Assembly (NCBI GenBank): GCA_015232405.1
Contig: JADFZS010000056.1
Span: 1-34,176 of the forward strand
Source: Magnetococcales bacterium
Lineage (GTDB): Bacteria; Pseudomonadota; Magnetococcia; Magnetococcales; JADFYX01
Direction of reading: 5' to 3'
DNA length: 34,176 nt
In this document: positions 1-7,326 of the stretch, piece after piece
Numbering within the stretch: the first letter of the stretch is position 1
How the letters are laid out: each line of letters begins with the position of its first letter
Made by a program: the position numbers and the translations under genes
Notes under the pieces: generated by a model
The model's input: the letters and a program-made list of their open reading frames with translations, nothing else
The model's database searches: none
What the model was told of the DNA's origin: nothing

Positions 1-372
1 CTCCCCAAAGCCTCTACTATTGAGGAATTTGAAACACTCTTGCCTTGGATGGTCAAAATAGAATCCTGACAAAGTCAATCTTGTGGGTTGATGGGGTTTA
101 TGCGGTGGATACGCTGCTGCTACCGGCGATGAGGTCTGGTCAATTTGTTTGACAATGTCTGTGTCAACTATTGCCAATGGCCTGAATAACGGGTGGCTCT
201 CGCGGGCCCCATCACACAATATTCCCCTTTTCCGGCACCAACCCCGCCAATAATACCACTTTTCCACACTTAGACCATGCTCACGAGCATACTCAATCGC
301 TGTTTCATGGTCACCAAGCTCAAACTGCCGAACATGGTAAACCCAAAATTATTGCGTCTTGGTCAACTCCAT
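1..372 (-). pseudogene. IS66-type accessory transposase (tnpA) remnant
   Basis: Read on the minus strand from the ATG at 370-372, the translation begins MELTKTQ, hits a TAA at 349-351, and continues in the same frame with FWVYHVRQFELGDHETAIEY then AREHGLSVEKWYYWRGW. The pattern of a short helical start, AREHGLS and a W-Y-Y/W motif is typical of the small TnpA protein of IS66-family elements, which helps the DDE transposase act. The normal residue at codon 8 is probably Gln (CAA to TAA), so this copy looks inactivated. The frame stays open to the left window edge, but the last 25 or so codons do not resemble the family, so the true end is unclear. No tnpB or tnpC is visible, as they would lie outside the window. 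Confidence 0.6.
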
Positions 373-488
373 AGACTCCACCGGTTATACCTCCTTTGCG
401 TTTTATCAAAGATTCAATATATTCAGCGGGGCATAATGAAGAAATCGGCGAAAAATTGGTACTATGGGGTTTATGAGGCGGTTACTAT

Positions 489-908
489 TCATGAGGAGAG
501 TTCCCATGGGTTTACTACCTCCAGGCCAGGGAATTTGAAATCGTTCACGTTGCGGGTCACGATCCGCAATTCGTTGTGTAAGGCGGTGGCCGCCAGTAGC
601 GAATCTATAGCGGAAACAGATCGTCCTACTTCAGCCAATAAACGGCCCCAACGATCAGCAACTGCTGGATCTACAGGTAGAATCCTATCTTCAAACCAGT
701 CTGGAAGGTCTTGTTCCAGCCATAGTCTGATTTTTTCACGCCGGGAAGGGTCGGGAATCTTCTCTACCCCTTTTCGGATCTCGCCCAAAGTAAGCACGCT
801 GACAAACAAGGCTTGCGATGGAATTTTTTCAACCCACGTAACCACTTGTTTCTTTGGTTGAGAGCGGACAAATTCAGAAATAACATTGGTATCGATCAGA
901 TAGCTCAC
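489..908 (-). CDS. vapC: PIN-domain ribonuclease toxin (VapC/FitB type)
   Basis: This is the toxin of a type II toxin-antitoxin pair, expected to cleave RNA when not bound by its antitoxin. The 139 residues match the usual PIN-domain length. The acidic metal site is visible: Asp6 in LIDTNV, Glu43 in LGEI, Asp102 in IDSLLAATA, and Asn120/Asp123 in TRNVNDF. The C-terminal stretch FPGLEVVNPW is typical of the FitB-like branch. The start is GTG at 906-908, which overlaps the antitoxin TGA stop by four bases (GTGA), so the two are translationally coupled. Function is assigned from family; the RNA target cannot be read from sequence. Confidence 0.9.
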   Translation of the reverse strand: MSYLIDTNVISEFVRSQPKKQVVTWVEKIPSQALFVSVLTLGEIRKGVEKIPDPSRREKIRLWLEQDLPDWFEDRILPVDPAVADRWGRLLAEVGRSVSAIDSLLAATALHNELRIVTRNVNDFKFPGLEVVNPWELSS

Positions 909-1153
909 AGATCCACGGCCCTATCGGTTGACTGGTCCCGCTCAATATCGAGTTCAATTTCCATAAGAGGGGAATCTTGAAGAAATGCCGCAAAGGATGG
1001 TTTGGGGCGGGAAAGGCGGTCAAATTCTGCTTTTGAGAGCAACACCACCTCCGGTTTCCCTCGTACCGTAATGGCTTGGGGTCCATGTTGCCCCGCTCTA
1101 CGAACTACCTCACTAAAACGGGCTTTTGCATCCTGAAGTTGCCATGTATCCAT
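905..1153 (-). CDS. Phd/YefM-type antitoxin
   Basis: This 82-residue protein starts MDTWQLQDAKARFSEVVRRA, the classic Phd/YefM N-terminal fold that binds DNA as a dimer and represses its own operon. The middle part ITVRGKPEVVLLSKAEFDRL is also diagnostic. The C-terminal tail is expected to wrap around the PIN toxin encoded directly downstream. The ATG at 1151-1153 is preceded by a GGAG ribosome binding site about seven bases away, which supports this start. A near-perfect 17-base palindrome lies just upstream at 1169-1185 and may be its operator. Confidence 0.9.
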   Translation of the reverse strand: MDTWQLQDAKARFSEVVRRAGQHGPQAITVRGKPEVVLLSKAEFDRLSRPKPSFAAFLQDSPLMEIELDIERDQSTDRAVDL

Positions 1154-1168
1154 TATATGTCTCCAAGT

Positions 1169-1185
1169 AACTGGTCAGACTAGTT
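1169..1185. promoter_or_regulatory. Candidate toxin-antitoxin operator palindrome
   Basis: The sequence AACTGGTCAGACTAGTT is two 8-base arms around a central A with a single arm mismatch (AACTGGTC against AACTAGTC). It sits 15 bases upstream of the antitoxin start codon, where Phd/YefM-type antitoxins normally bind. The assignment rests on position and symmetry only. Confidence 0.45.
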
Positions 1186-1556
1186 AGGTGATGGGTGGAG
1201 TCTAGCTTATTTTTTGTTTTTCTTCAATGTGATTTTAGGGGATGAAAAGAGGAATAAATTGATTTGAACTGTCCAGCAGGTGCCCAGCAGATTTGAATAA
1301 TGCAGTATAATGTGCTGAAATATAAAGACAAAAAATTGCGGACCAAGAATACCCTAGTATCTAGAATTCTCTAAAATTTATCATTTAAAAATAATCGCTT
1401 GCAGTTATAGGTTTCATTATTCATACAGCGGCAACATGTAGATTGCGATACCTTTATAGGCGGTTTTCAGCTGATATATTTGGTTGATTCTCTGCTGCCA
1501 CCAGAGCCGTCTGCTTATAGCGGGGTGGACCATTCCATTATTTTGGTATATCTCAG
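1186..1556. other. AT-rich intergenic stretch, no gene seen
   Basis: About 370 bases between the toxin-antitoxin operon and the end of galE. I found no credible coding frame, RNA gene or strong hairpin. It must hold the promoter of the antitoxin operon (reading leftward) and the end of the galE transcript, but I cannot point to a clear -35/-10 pair or terminator. Confidence 0.5.
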
Positions 1557-2540
1557 TCAGTTTTCGATCCTACCCAGTACATTCCAGGCGTGAGTCATCA
1601 TGTCCTTAAGAGTAAAATATTTTGGTTGCCAATTCAGCTCTCTTTTGGCCAATGAAGAATCAGCTACTAGAATGGAAGGATCACCGGGACGCCTTTTTGC
1701 CATAATAACGGGAAATTTTCGTCCTGTTACCTTTCGAGCCTCGTCAATTACATCCAAAACTGAGAAACCTGTACCGTTGCCTAAATTGTACGCATGGCTT
1801 TGTTGTGTAGACCAAATTTTTTTTAGAGCAAGGAGGTGAGCCATGCATAGATCATCTACATGGATATAATCTCGTATACAAGTACCATCTGGGGTATCAT
1901 AGTCCTGGCCAAAAACTTTGATATTTGGCCGTTGACCAGATGCTGCTTGCAGAACTAAGGGTATTAAATGGGTCTCAGGTATATGTCGCTCGGACAATTT
2001 GCCATTTGGGTCTGCACCAGCAGCATTAAAGTAACGCAACCTTACAGACTTGAGGCCATAAGCATGATCATAATCCTCCAATATCTGTTCAACCATCCAT
2101 TTAGAGCGACCATAGGGATTTATTGGTAGTTTTGGATGTATTTCATCAATTGGTGAATATTTTGGATCCCCATATATTGCCGCAGTTGAGGAGAAAATAA
2201 AGGAGCTTACATTGTGGTGAACCATAGTGTTGAGTAGGTTCAGGGTATTGTGTAGATTGTTCTGGTAATATTTTGCCGGATTACTTACCGACTCTTCCAC
2301 TCGGATGTAAGATGCAAAATGAATGACCCCAGAGAAGTTGTACTTTGTGAATAGCTGTTCTAAACAATTGATATCTGCCAGATCTCCTATCACAAGCTCA
2401 CCATAGTGTACAGCATTACGATAGCCGGTGCTTAGGTTGTCCAGGCATACAGTGTGGTATCCAGACTGCGCAAGCATCTTGAGCATGTGTGAACCAATAA
2501 AACCTGCCCCACCAACGACCAAAACTATCTGCTTTTCCAT
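1557..2540 (-). CDS. galE: UDP-glucose 4-epimerase
   Basis: This enzyme interconverts UDP-glucose and UDP-galactose (or the N-acetyl forms) in the cytoplasm, using bound NAD. The 327-residue length is normal. The Rossmann motif GGAGFIGSH lies near residues 10-18, the catalytic YGRSK (YxxxK) near residues 143-147 and the Ser region SSTAAIYG just before it. The NAAGADPNG and GTCIRDYIHVDDL signatures of GalE are intact. The ATG at 2538-2540 has a GGAG sequence about ten bases upstream. A long copy of the dispersed repeat (2709-2969) sits 168 bases upstream with its hairpin end facing this gene. It probably supplies a sugar nucleotide to the glycosyltransferases of the cluster; the exact substrate cannot be told. 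Confidence 0.93.
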   Translation of the reverse strand: MEKQIVLVVGGAGFIGSHMLKMLAQSGYHTVCLDNLSTGYRNAVHYGELVIGDLADINCLEQLFTKYNFSGVIHFASYIRVEESVSNPAKYYQNNLHNTLNLLNTMVHHNVSSFIFSSTAAIYGDPKYSPIDEIHPKLPINPYGRSKWMVEQILEDYDHAYGLKSVRLRYFNAAGADPNGKLSERHIPETHLIPLVLQAASGQRPNIKVFGQDYDTPDGTCIRDYIHVDDLCMAHLLALKKIWSTQQSHAYNLGNGTGFSVLDVIDEARKVTGRKFPVIMAKRRPGDPSILVADSSLAKRELNWQPKYFTLKDMMTHAWNVLGRIEN

Positions 2541-2708
2541 ATATATATCATCTCCATTTAACCAAGTAAATCCACCGTTCAGGGGTGCTCTTCAGCATAA
2601 CCACCTTCCGTTTCCTTCGGTGAGTATCAGTCTATTACTAAACCTGAAACATTTAAACTGACTACAAAATTTTCTACTCTGCTCTTTATGCAACTAACCG
2701 TTCTTTTT

Positions 2709-2969
2709 GAACATTACGTCCCTTCGGGGCAATTGGTGCATGCCATTGACTTATGGTACAATCATATCCAAACCAACTTGAAACGGAAAAAAAATCAAAA
2801 TCGTGCCAAACTTGCAAAAACCTGTAACAACAATGAATTGCAATCCAAAAAACTCCTGAAATACCTTCGTTTCCGCACCGCACTTTGTTGTTCCTATATT
2901 TCCTATATGGCATAAAAACAATCAATGCGAGATTAGCTGGAGCTATCACAGATTGTTTTTCCGAAACAT
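2709..2969 (-). repeat. Dispersed cluster repeat, copy A (upstream of galE)
   Basis: About 261 bases. In the gene-facing direction it starts ATGTTTCGGAAAAAC and ends with a GCCCCGAAGGGAC hairpin followed by GTAATGTTC. It is highly similar over its whole length to copies at 27196-27442 and 28470-28718. It differs from them by scattered substitutions and small indels, which break any shared reading frame, so I treat it as non-coding. Its far end abuts an IS3-type orfB scrap. No terminal inverted repeats or clear target duplication are visible. Its hairpin end points at galE, 168 bases away. Confidence 0.85.
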
Positions 2970-3045
2970 GGACATCATTGTTCTCGGAAATATAATCTTT
3001 TACTATCCTTCTGGCATCCTCCAGTGAAAGAGGAATCTTCGGTCG
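2965..3045 (-). pseudogene. IS3-type transposase orfB C-terminal scrap
   Basis: On the minus strand this stretch encodes KIPLSLEDARRIVKDYISEN followed by NDVH. It matches the end of IS3-family integrase-like transposases, where ...EDAxxIVxxYIxxYNxVRLHSAIG is common. The match stops exactly where repeat copy A begins, so the normal LHSAIGYVTP ending is lost. Only about 27 codons remain. With the orfA piece next to it, this shows an IS3 element that suffered a large internal deletion. Confidence 0.55.
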
Positions 3046-3050
3046 TATAT

Positions 3051-3341
3051 CTATCTCTCGTTGTTAGGCTTCAACGCGCCGTGCCAAGGGGTGATCGGTG
3101 GCTTCCTGGGGCCGCGCTTCTGTGGAGACAATCCAGCCAACGCACCATCCTCGCGTTGTCTTATCCACTGACTCAAGTGTGACGAATACAGTCCTTCTAG
3201 ACGAAGCAATGATCCTATCTCACCTGGTTCGGTACACCGATCAGCCTTCTCAAGAATACTGCGTTTATAAGCTGCTGAAAAAGTACGACGCTTGGCTTTC
3301 TCTGCAAATTCTGGATCAGGTCTATCTTCAAGCGTTTATAC
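3051..3341 (-). pseudogene. IS3-type transposase orfA remnant
   Basis: The minus-strand frame reads TLEDRPDPEFAEKAKRRTFS, then AAYKRSILEKADRCTEPGEI, GSLLRLEGLYSSHLSQWIRQ and REDGALAGLSPQKRGPRK. This is the helix-turn-helix OrfA of a common IS3 subgroup (R/K-FTAEYKxxIL-EAD ... GLYSSHLxxWRxQ). No start codon is left: a TAA precedes TLEDRP. The C-terminal coiled coil is replaced by an unrelated tail ending at TAG 3051-3053. It is clearly a decayed fragment, not a gene. Confidence 0.75.
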
Positions 3342-3387
3342 CAATTGGACTGTTTTACTTTTCACAATTTTTCACCTTCCCGCCCTA

Positions 3388-3443
3388 CATAAAATTATTA
3401 GAGGGTCAGTGTCTCGCTATCATTGGCACAGAGGGCCTGCAAT
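3388..3443 (+). repeat. 60-bp repeat, first copy
   Basis: A segment beginning AAATTATTAGAGGGTCAGTG, followed by TCTCGCTATCATTGGCACA, and ending near GCAATG recurs at about 5957-6022 with small substitutions and a few inserted bases. Both copies lie next to transposase scraps (IS3-type here, ISL3-type at the other), so this is probably a piece of a mobile-element end. I cannot assign the family. Confidence 0.55.
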
Positions 3444-3631
3444 GTAAAACGGTTCATGCGCTACCAGTGCGCCCAAATTTTGGAAAAAGTGGAAAAAAGG
3501 GATCCTGTTCCGGCATAATCCTGGCTGTTTCATCTGAATAGAGCCATATTGAGGCTGAAATGGTGATCTTAAGGGGTATCAGACAAGTTTTCAGGGCGGG
3601 CAGATGGTATTTTCGTTTCAAACCTACTGGA

Positions 3632-3669
3632 AGCTGGGTAAGGTATCCCAGCTGGAGCGGACTTTTTTC
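3632..3669 (+). terminator. Inverted repeat followed by T-run, possible terminator
   Basis: Perfect 7-base arms AGCTGGG (3632-3638) and CCCAGCT (3647-3653) enclose an 8-base loop. A run of six T follows at about 3663-3668, roughly ten bases beyond the stem. That gap is longer than in a standard intrinsic terminator, so this is a weak call. It lies just upstream of repeat copy D and could isolate the sulfotransferase pair from upstream transcription. Confidence 0.3.
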
Positions 3670-3680
3670 ACTGGACCCTT

Positions 3681-3728
3681 CCATAGGTCAATGGAATGCA
3701 CCAATTGCCCCGAAGGGGTGTAATGTTC
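3681..3728 (+). repeat. Dispersed cluster repeat, partial copy D (upstream of sulfotransferases)
   Basis: These 48 bases match only the gene-facing end of the long repeat. They begin CCATAGGTCAATGG, continue to the hairpin GCCCCGAAGGGGT (3707-3719) and end TAATGTTC. The upstream 200 bases of the long copies are missing or diverged beyond recognition. As in the other copies, this end faces the next gene: the sulfotransferase ATG at 3816 is 87 bases away, almost the same distance as for copy B (84 bases). The conserved core of the repeat is therefore this 48-base piece. Confidence 0.8.
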
Positions 3729-3815
3729 GTAGACAAGCGGTTACTCTAGATACTATCCTCCTGAGCTTATTGTTTTCTTGTTAATGTAATACTATCGGAT
3801 AATGTTGAGTTTTAT

Positions 3816-4670
3816 ATGGCTAATAACAAACGGGTTGACTTTATCGGCATTGGGGCTGGAAAATGTGGCTCCACCTGGATCTATGATAATCTTGTCAAGC
3901 ATCCCAAGATTTGCAACCGAAATCTTAAGGAGCTAAATTACTTTAGCGACTTGTTTGAAGAGCATCCGCCTCAATGGTATGACTCCCAATTCAAGTCTTG
4001 TGCTTCGGGATTGCTAAAGGGGGAGTTCTCTGTTACTTATCTGCCGCACCCACAGGCTGCAGAAAGGATCAAAAAACATCTCCCTGACATCAAATTAATT
4101 GCCATCTTTCGAGATCCGGTAAAGCGGACATTTTCCAATTATCTACACTCACTGCGAAAAGGTGATATAGCAAGCAGCCTCACCTTTTCTGAATATGTTA
4201 ACTCTGAGGAAAATCTTGCCTCAAGCAGATATGCAGATCTTCTAGCACCATTTGTTGCCAACTTTAAAAGGGAGCAGATCTTAGTAGTGATCTTGGAAAA
4301 ATTCACCCAGGATATTCGCGATGGGTATCGGCGTACCTTCTCTTTCTTGGAAGTTGAAGAGCCAGAATTTTTTCTTCCAGAATTCGAGGCCCGTCGTAAT
4401 GTTGCTCGCTCATATCGGTTCATGAAGTTGGAAAACTTTCTTGTTCAGACCTACCGCTGGCTTTGTCGAAGTGGATACACTCGCTTTGTCAAAGCATTTA
4501 TCGACATGGGATTGGCGCAACTATTTCGTTCCATCAATAGTGTTGATCGTCCCTTGCCAGTAATGGATGAAGATAGTCGGCAAAAGCTGACCACGTACTT
4601 CAAGCCATTTAACCAAGAGCTAAGCGTGATGATTGACGAAGATCTTTCTTGCTGGGACCATCAAGACTGA
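3816..4670 (+). CDS. Sulfotransferase domain protein
   Basis: This 284-residue cytoplasmic enzyme is predicted to move a sulfuryl group from PAPS to a hydroxyl or amine of a sugar, lipid or aromatic acceptor. The PAPS-binding P-loop IGAGKCGSTWI is at residues 12-22. The 3'-phosphate-binding motif IFRDPVKRTFSNYLHS is at residues 97-112, with Arg99 and Ser107 in the expected places. These are the two hallmarks of the bacterial heparan/NodH-like sulfotransferase superfamily. It is followed 19 bases later by a second, unrelated-subfamily sulfotransferase, so the two are surely co-transcribed. An APS kinase at 31595-32209 could provide the donor. Repeat copy D lies 87 bases upstream. The acceptor cannot be predicted. 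Confidence 0.88.
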   Translation: MANNKRVDFIGIGAGKCGSTWIYDNLVKHPKICNRNLKELNYFSDLFEEHPPQWYDSQFKSCASGLLKGEFSVTYLPHPQAAERIKKHLPDIKLIAIFRDPVKRTFSNYLHSLRKGDIASSLTFSEYVNSEENLASSRYADLLAPFVANFKREQILVVILEKFTQDIRDGYRRTFSFLEVEEPEFFLPEFEARRNVARSYRFMKLENFLVQTYRWLCRSGYTRFVKAFIDMGLAQLFRSINSVDRPLPVMDEDSRQKLTTYFKPFNQELSVMIDEDLSCWDHQD

Positions 4671-4689
4671 GGGCTTGGTGATTTCTCCT

Positions 4690-5709
4690 ATGGACATGAA
4701 ACCACTTTTTATCATTGGTATCCCACGTTCTGGAACCACCCTTTTAGAGCGTATTCTCTCCGCGCACCCTGAGATCCATGGTGGTCCAGAGCCACATATC
4801 ATAACTCCGTTGGCTCATCTGGGAGTTTGGGCCAATGTTGATAAAGCTCCTTATGACAATATTGTTGCAGGCATTGGTCAGCGGGCATTTGTGGCTTCAT
4901 TACCAAGAAAAGAACAGGATTATTGGGATGCCTGCCGTGCTTATTGTGATCATTTGTACAGCCAGCATCTATACAATACCGGGTGCTCAATTTGTCTTGA
5001 TAAAACGCCAGAATATGCCGTAGTCCTACCCTTTCTAAGGAAGGTCTATCCGAATGCCCACTATGTGGTCATAACCCGCCACCCAGTGGCTATTTTCTCC
5101 TCATTCAGCAAATCATTTTTTGAAAACGACTATGAGCTTACCCACAGACATGATCCACTTTTAGAACGCTATATCCCTGTTATTGCCGACTTCCTGAGGA
5201 ACAAGGAGACCCCTTTCCTGCACGTCTCTTATGAGGAGTTTGTGGTGGCACCAGAACTGTGGACCGAAAAAATATGCCAGCATATTGGTATTCCTTTTTA
5301 TCCAGAGATGGTGAATTACGGTGAGGTCAGCAATAAGGTCATACCAAAAGGATTGGGGGATCCTGTCAATGTGGATAAAAACAAACGACCATCCACGCGC
5401 TCATTGACAAAATGGGCTGAAGAGTTGGCTACTTCTCCTGAAAAACTGTCTTTCATGCAGCAGATGATCAACAGCCTGGATCCTCTGGATCTGGAAAAAT
5501 TCGGCTATCCGCTACATAACCTTTGGTCATCTTTGGAATCTATTACTGGAAACAATGTTAAACCTGCCAAGAAATGGTCTATGACCAGTTATGCATTGCA
5601 GCGTAAAATCATTGTGCGAGTGCGTGAGATGGTCAGGAAAAATAATTCTTTAAAATCTTTCCTGCAAACGTGTAAAGTGATCTGTGAAGTTTTGTTGCGA
5701 GATACATGA
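4690..5709 (+). CDS. Sulfotransferase, tyrosylprotein-sulfotransferase-like
   Basis: A second PAPS-dependent sulfotransferase. From the ATG at 4690 the protein has 339 residues. The P-loop GIPRSGTTLLERILSAHPEI begins at residue 10 and the 3'-phosphate motif ITRHPVAIFSSFSKS follows in the middle. The PRSGTTLL-E-ILSAHPEI-GGPEP string resembles the Sulfotransfer_3/TPST branch rather than the upstream neighbour, so the pair is not a simple duplication. A TTG at 4633 in the same frame would lengthen it by 19 residues but overlaps the upstream gene. I prefer 4690, because the P-loop normally starts within about ten residues of the N-terminus. The two enzymes may sulfate different positions of one product. 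Confidence 0.85.
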   Translation: MDMKPLFIIGIPRSGTTLLERILSAHPEIHGGPEPHIITPLAHLGVWANVDKAPYDNIVAGIGQRAFVASLPRKEQDYWDACRAYCDHLYSQHLYNTGCSICLDKTPEYAVVLPFLRKVYPNAHYVVITRHPVAIFSSFSKSFFENDYELTHRHDPLLERYIPVIADFLRNKETPFLHVSYEEFVVAPELWTEKICQHIGIPFYPEMVNYGEVSNKVIPKGLGDPVNVDKNKRPSTRSLTKWAEELATSPEKLSFMQQMINSLDPLDLEKFGYPLHNLWSSLESITGNNVKPAKKWSMTSYALQRKIIVRVREMVRKNNSLKSFLQTCKVICEVLLRDT

Positions 5710-5956
5710 TTTCGGTATGTTCTTGCTCAATAAAAACGAGAAAAAATTCACGTTTTTTGATCAGGGTTCTATCAGGGCAAGTGGTGAGATATTGTCAGGT
5801 TTTTTGTATGGCCTGGCACCGGGTGGCAATAAAAGACAGGTTTGCAGTGTACATTAGGCACTAAACTGTGAAAGAGAGTGTCTTATTTTCATTGACACAT
5901 TCCGGAACTCAGTAGAGATAAAATTCAATCTTTTTGCTTGTTTTGAGCTTTAGTTT

Positions 5957-6022
5957 CGTTAAATTATTAGGGGGTGAGTGTCTCACTATTCATTGGCACA
6001 CAGGGCAGAGGGATCGCAATGG
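5957..6022 (+). repeat. 60-bp repeat, second copy
   Basis: TAAATTATTAGGGGGTGAGT, followed by GTCTCACTATTCATTGGCAC and ending GCAATG, is a diverged second copy of 3388-3443. It leads directly into the ISL3-type scrap. The junction between repeat and transposase frame is close to 6020. Confidence 0.55.
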
Positions 6023-6180
6023 CATTCTGGCCTATTACGACTTCAAAATTTCAACAGGATCATTGGAGGCCGCCAACAACAAAATCAAGACTCTTCAGCG
6101 GATGGCTTTCGGCTTCAGAGACAAGTAATTCTTCAAGCTGAAAATTCTGGCCCTCCACAAGTCCAGGTACGCATTAACCT
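6018..6180 (+). pseudogene. ISL3-family transposase C-terminal remnant
   Basis: The plus-strand frame reads NGILAYYDFKISTGSLEAAN, then NKIKTLQRMAFGFRDK, a TAA stop at 6126-6128, and in the same frame FFKLKILALHKSRYALT and a final stop. This is the conserved C-terminus of ISL3-family transposases (STGxLEGxNNKIKxxKRxAYGFRDxEFFKLKIL). The stop replaces the usual Glu of DKEFFKLK (GAA or GAG to TAA). Everything upstream, including the catalytic core, is missing. The rest of 5710-6386 shows no gene. An AAAACG/CGTTTT hairpin at about 5735-5756 could end the sulfotransferase transcript but is weak. Confidence 0.75.
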
Positions 6181-6386
6181 GATGAGCCGCATTCAAAAAA
6201 TTATTTGATGTGTATATATGCGCCAGTATATAGTGTCGGTTGGTTGAGGAGGGGGATCTGCTTGTTGCTAAAAAATGCAAACATAATCTGATGTTAATGA
6301 GTGATCCTTCGTTTATAGCCGGATTTTGTTCTGTCGCTCTAACTCCTCGATAAAACATTCACATTAAAAAAGGCGTAGTCAAAATA

Positions 6387-7181
6387 ATGATCAACGATAA
6401 TAATAAACCGGTTGATTTAGTTTCGGGTCACGGGGATGACCAGAATGTTTGTGAAGCCTTGATAGGTAACACCGATTTCGTGAATGACAAGCCAAGTCTC
6501 TCTGTGATCTTTCCGGCCTTTAATGAAGTGGATAACATTGCCCAGGCTATTTCTGAAGCACGCTGTTCTTTTATCAACTATTTTGATCCCATTCAATTTT
6601 TGGTGGTCGATGATGGTAGCACAGATGGAACTACTGAACTGATCAGAAAAATAGCGGCAGAAGCTGACGATGTTGTTGCTCTGCACCACCCCAAAAACAG
6701 AGGGTATGGAGCTGCTCTTAGAACTGGGATTGCTAACTCTACTAACGAGTTGATATTTTTCACTGATTCCGATCTCCAGTTTGACATGAATGAGATTAAA
6801 CATCTGAGAGAGTGGATTCACGGATATGAGCTTGTGGCTGGATACCGGGTTGACCGGGCCGACCCATGGCACCGTAGGTTTAATGCGTGGGGATGGAACA
6901 TGTTGGTACGTGTGACTCTTGGAGTCAAAGTGCGGGATATTGATTGCGCCTTCAAACTATTTCGTGCTGATATATTTGAACAAATTCAGCTGACATCTAT
7001 AGGGGCAATGGTAAATACCGAGCTGCTGGCCTATATGAAAAAGCTCAATATGCGGCTCAGGGAGGTTCCTGTCCAGCATTACCCAAGGACAGCTGGAGAG
7101 CAGAGTGGTGCCAATTTGCGCGTGATCATTAAAGCTCTTCATGAACTGAATCGGATTTTTTGGGTTTTGCGTCGGAAATGA
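6387..7181 (+). CDS. Family 2 glycosyltransferase (dolichol-phosphate-mannose-synthase-like)
   Basis: A cytoplasmic-face GT2 enzyme of 264 residues. After about 36 non-conserved residues, the GT-A domain starts with LSVIFPAFNEVDNI. Metal/nucleotide motifs are DDGSTDG at 75-81 and DSDLQFD at 127-133 (the DxD region), followed by GYRVDRADPWHRR and DIDCAFKLFR. Layout and length match polyprenyl-phosphate glycosyltransferases of the DPM1 type without a C-terminal membrane segment. Such enzymes transfer a single sugar to a lipid phosphate, and the product could feed the GT39-type enzyme at 20035-21669, which uses lipid-linked sugars. The RBS is weak (AAGGCG). The ligase gene follows after 145 bases containing a strong inverted repeat. 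Confidence 0.88.
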   Translation: MINDNNKPVDLVSGHGDDQNVCEALIGNTDFVNDKPSLSVIFPAFNEVDNIAQAISEARCSFINYFDPIQFLVVDDGSTDGTTELIRKIAAEADDVVALHHPKNRGYGAALRTGIANSTNELIFFTDSDLQFDMNEIKHLREWIHGYELVAGYRVDRADPWHRRFNAWGWNMLVRVTLGVKVRDIDCAFKLFRADIFEQIQLTSIGAMVNTELLAYMKKLNMRLREVPVQHYPRTAGEQSGANLRVIIKALHELNRIFWVLRRK

Positions 7182-7203
7182 TAGGTCAATTTTTGCTTTA
7201 TAG

Positions 7204-7236
7204 TTGACAATACTTTTCAAAAACAACAATTAAATA
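7204..7236 (+). promoter_or_regulatory. Candidate promoter for the AMP ligase
   Basis: A perfect -35 hexamer TTGACA lies at 7204-7209. The AT-rich stretch at 7227-7236 (CAATTAAATA) could hold a poor -10. It is just upstream of the inverted repeat at 7242-7277, which would then lie at the start of the transcript. Confidence 0.3.
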
Positions 7237-7241
7237 CTAGG

Positions 7242-7277
7242 TTTGGCAGTTGTATGTGGGTGCTGACAACTGCCAAA
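7242..7277. promoter_or_regulatory. Perfect 12-bp inverted repeat before the AMP ligase
   Basis: Arms TTTGGCAGTTGT (7242-7253) and ACAACTGCCAAA (7266-7277) match perfectly around a 12-base spacer. There is no T-run after it, so it is not a standard terminator. It could be an operator for a dimeric repressor or a leader hairpin. It lies 61 bases after the GT2 stop and 49 bases before the ligase ATG. Confidence 0.6.
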
Positions 7278-7326
7278 TATAGGATTAATTGTCGATGGTT
7301 TGCTGGAGTGGGCAGGAGTAGAGTTG

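Noticed and set aside
1..69. Plus-strand C-terminal peptide ending FETLLPWMVKIES with a TGA at 67-69
   Set aside because: Too short to assign; the minus-strand frame continuing from the IS66 remnant covers the same bases and neither can be confirmed.
277..861. Long plus-strand open frame of 194 codons
   Set aside because: It lies opposite the IS66 remnant and the PIN toxin, has no recognisable domain and a Ser/Arg-rich shadow composition.
2686..2949. Open frames inside repeat copies A, B and C (similar peptides such as GQWHAPIAPKGRN)
   Set aside because: The frame shifts between copies because of small indels, so selection is not on a protein; I treat the repeat as non-coding.
3098..3541. 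Plus-strand frame of 147 codons over the IS3 scraps
   Set aside because: It is antisense to the recognisable OrfA frame and crosses the 60-bp repeat; no domain is visible.
4633..4689. TTG start giving 19 extra residues to the second sulfotransferase
   Set aside because: It overlaps the upstream gene by 38 bases and would push the P-loop too far from the N-terminus.
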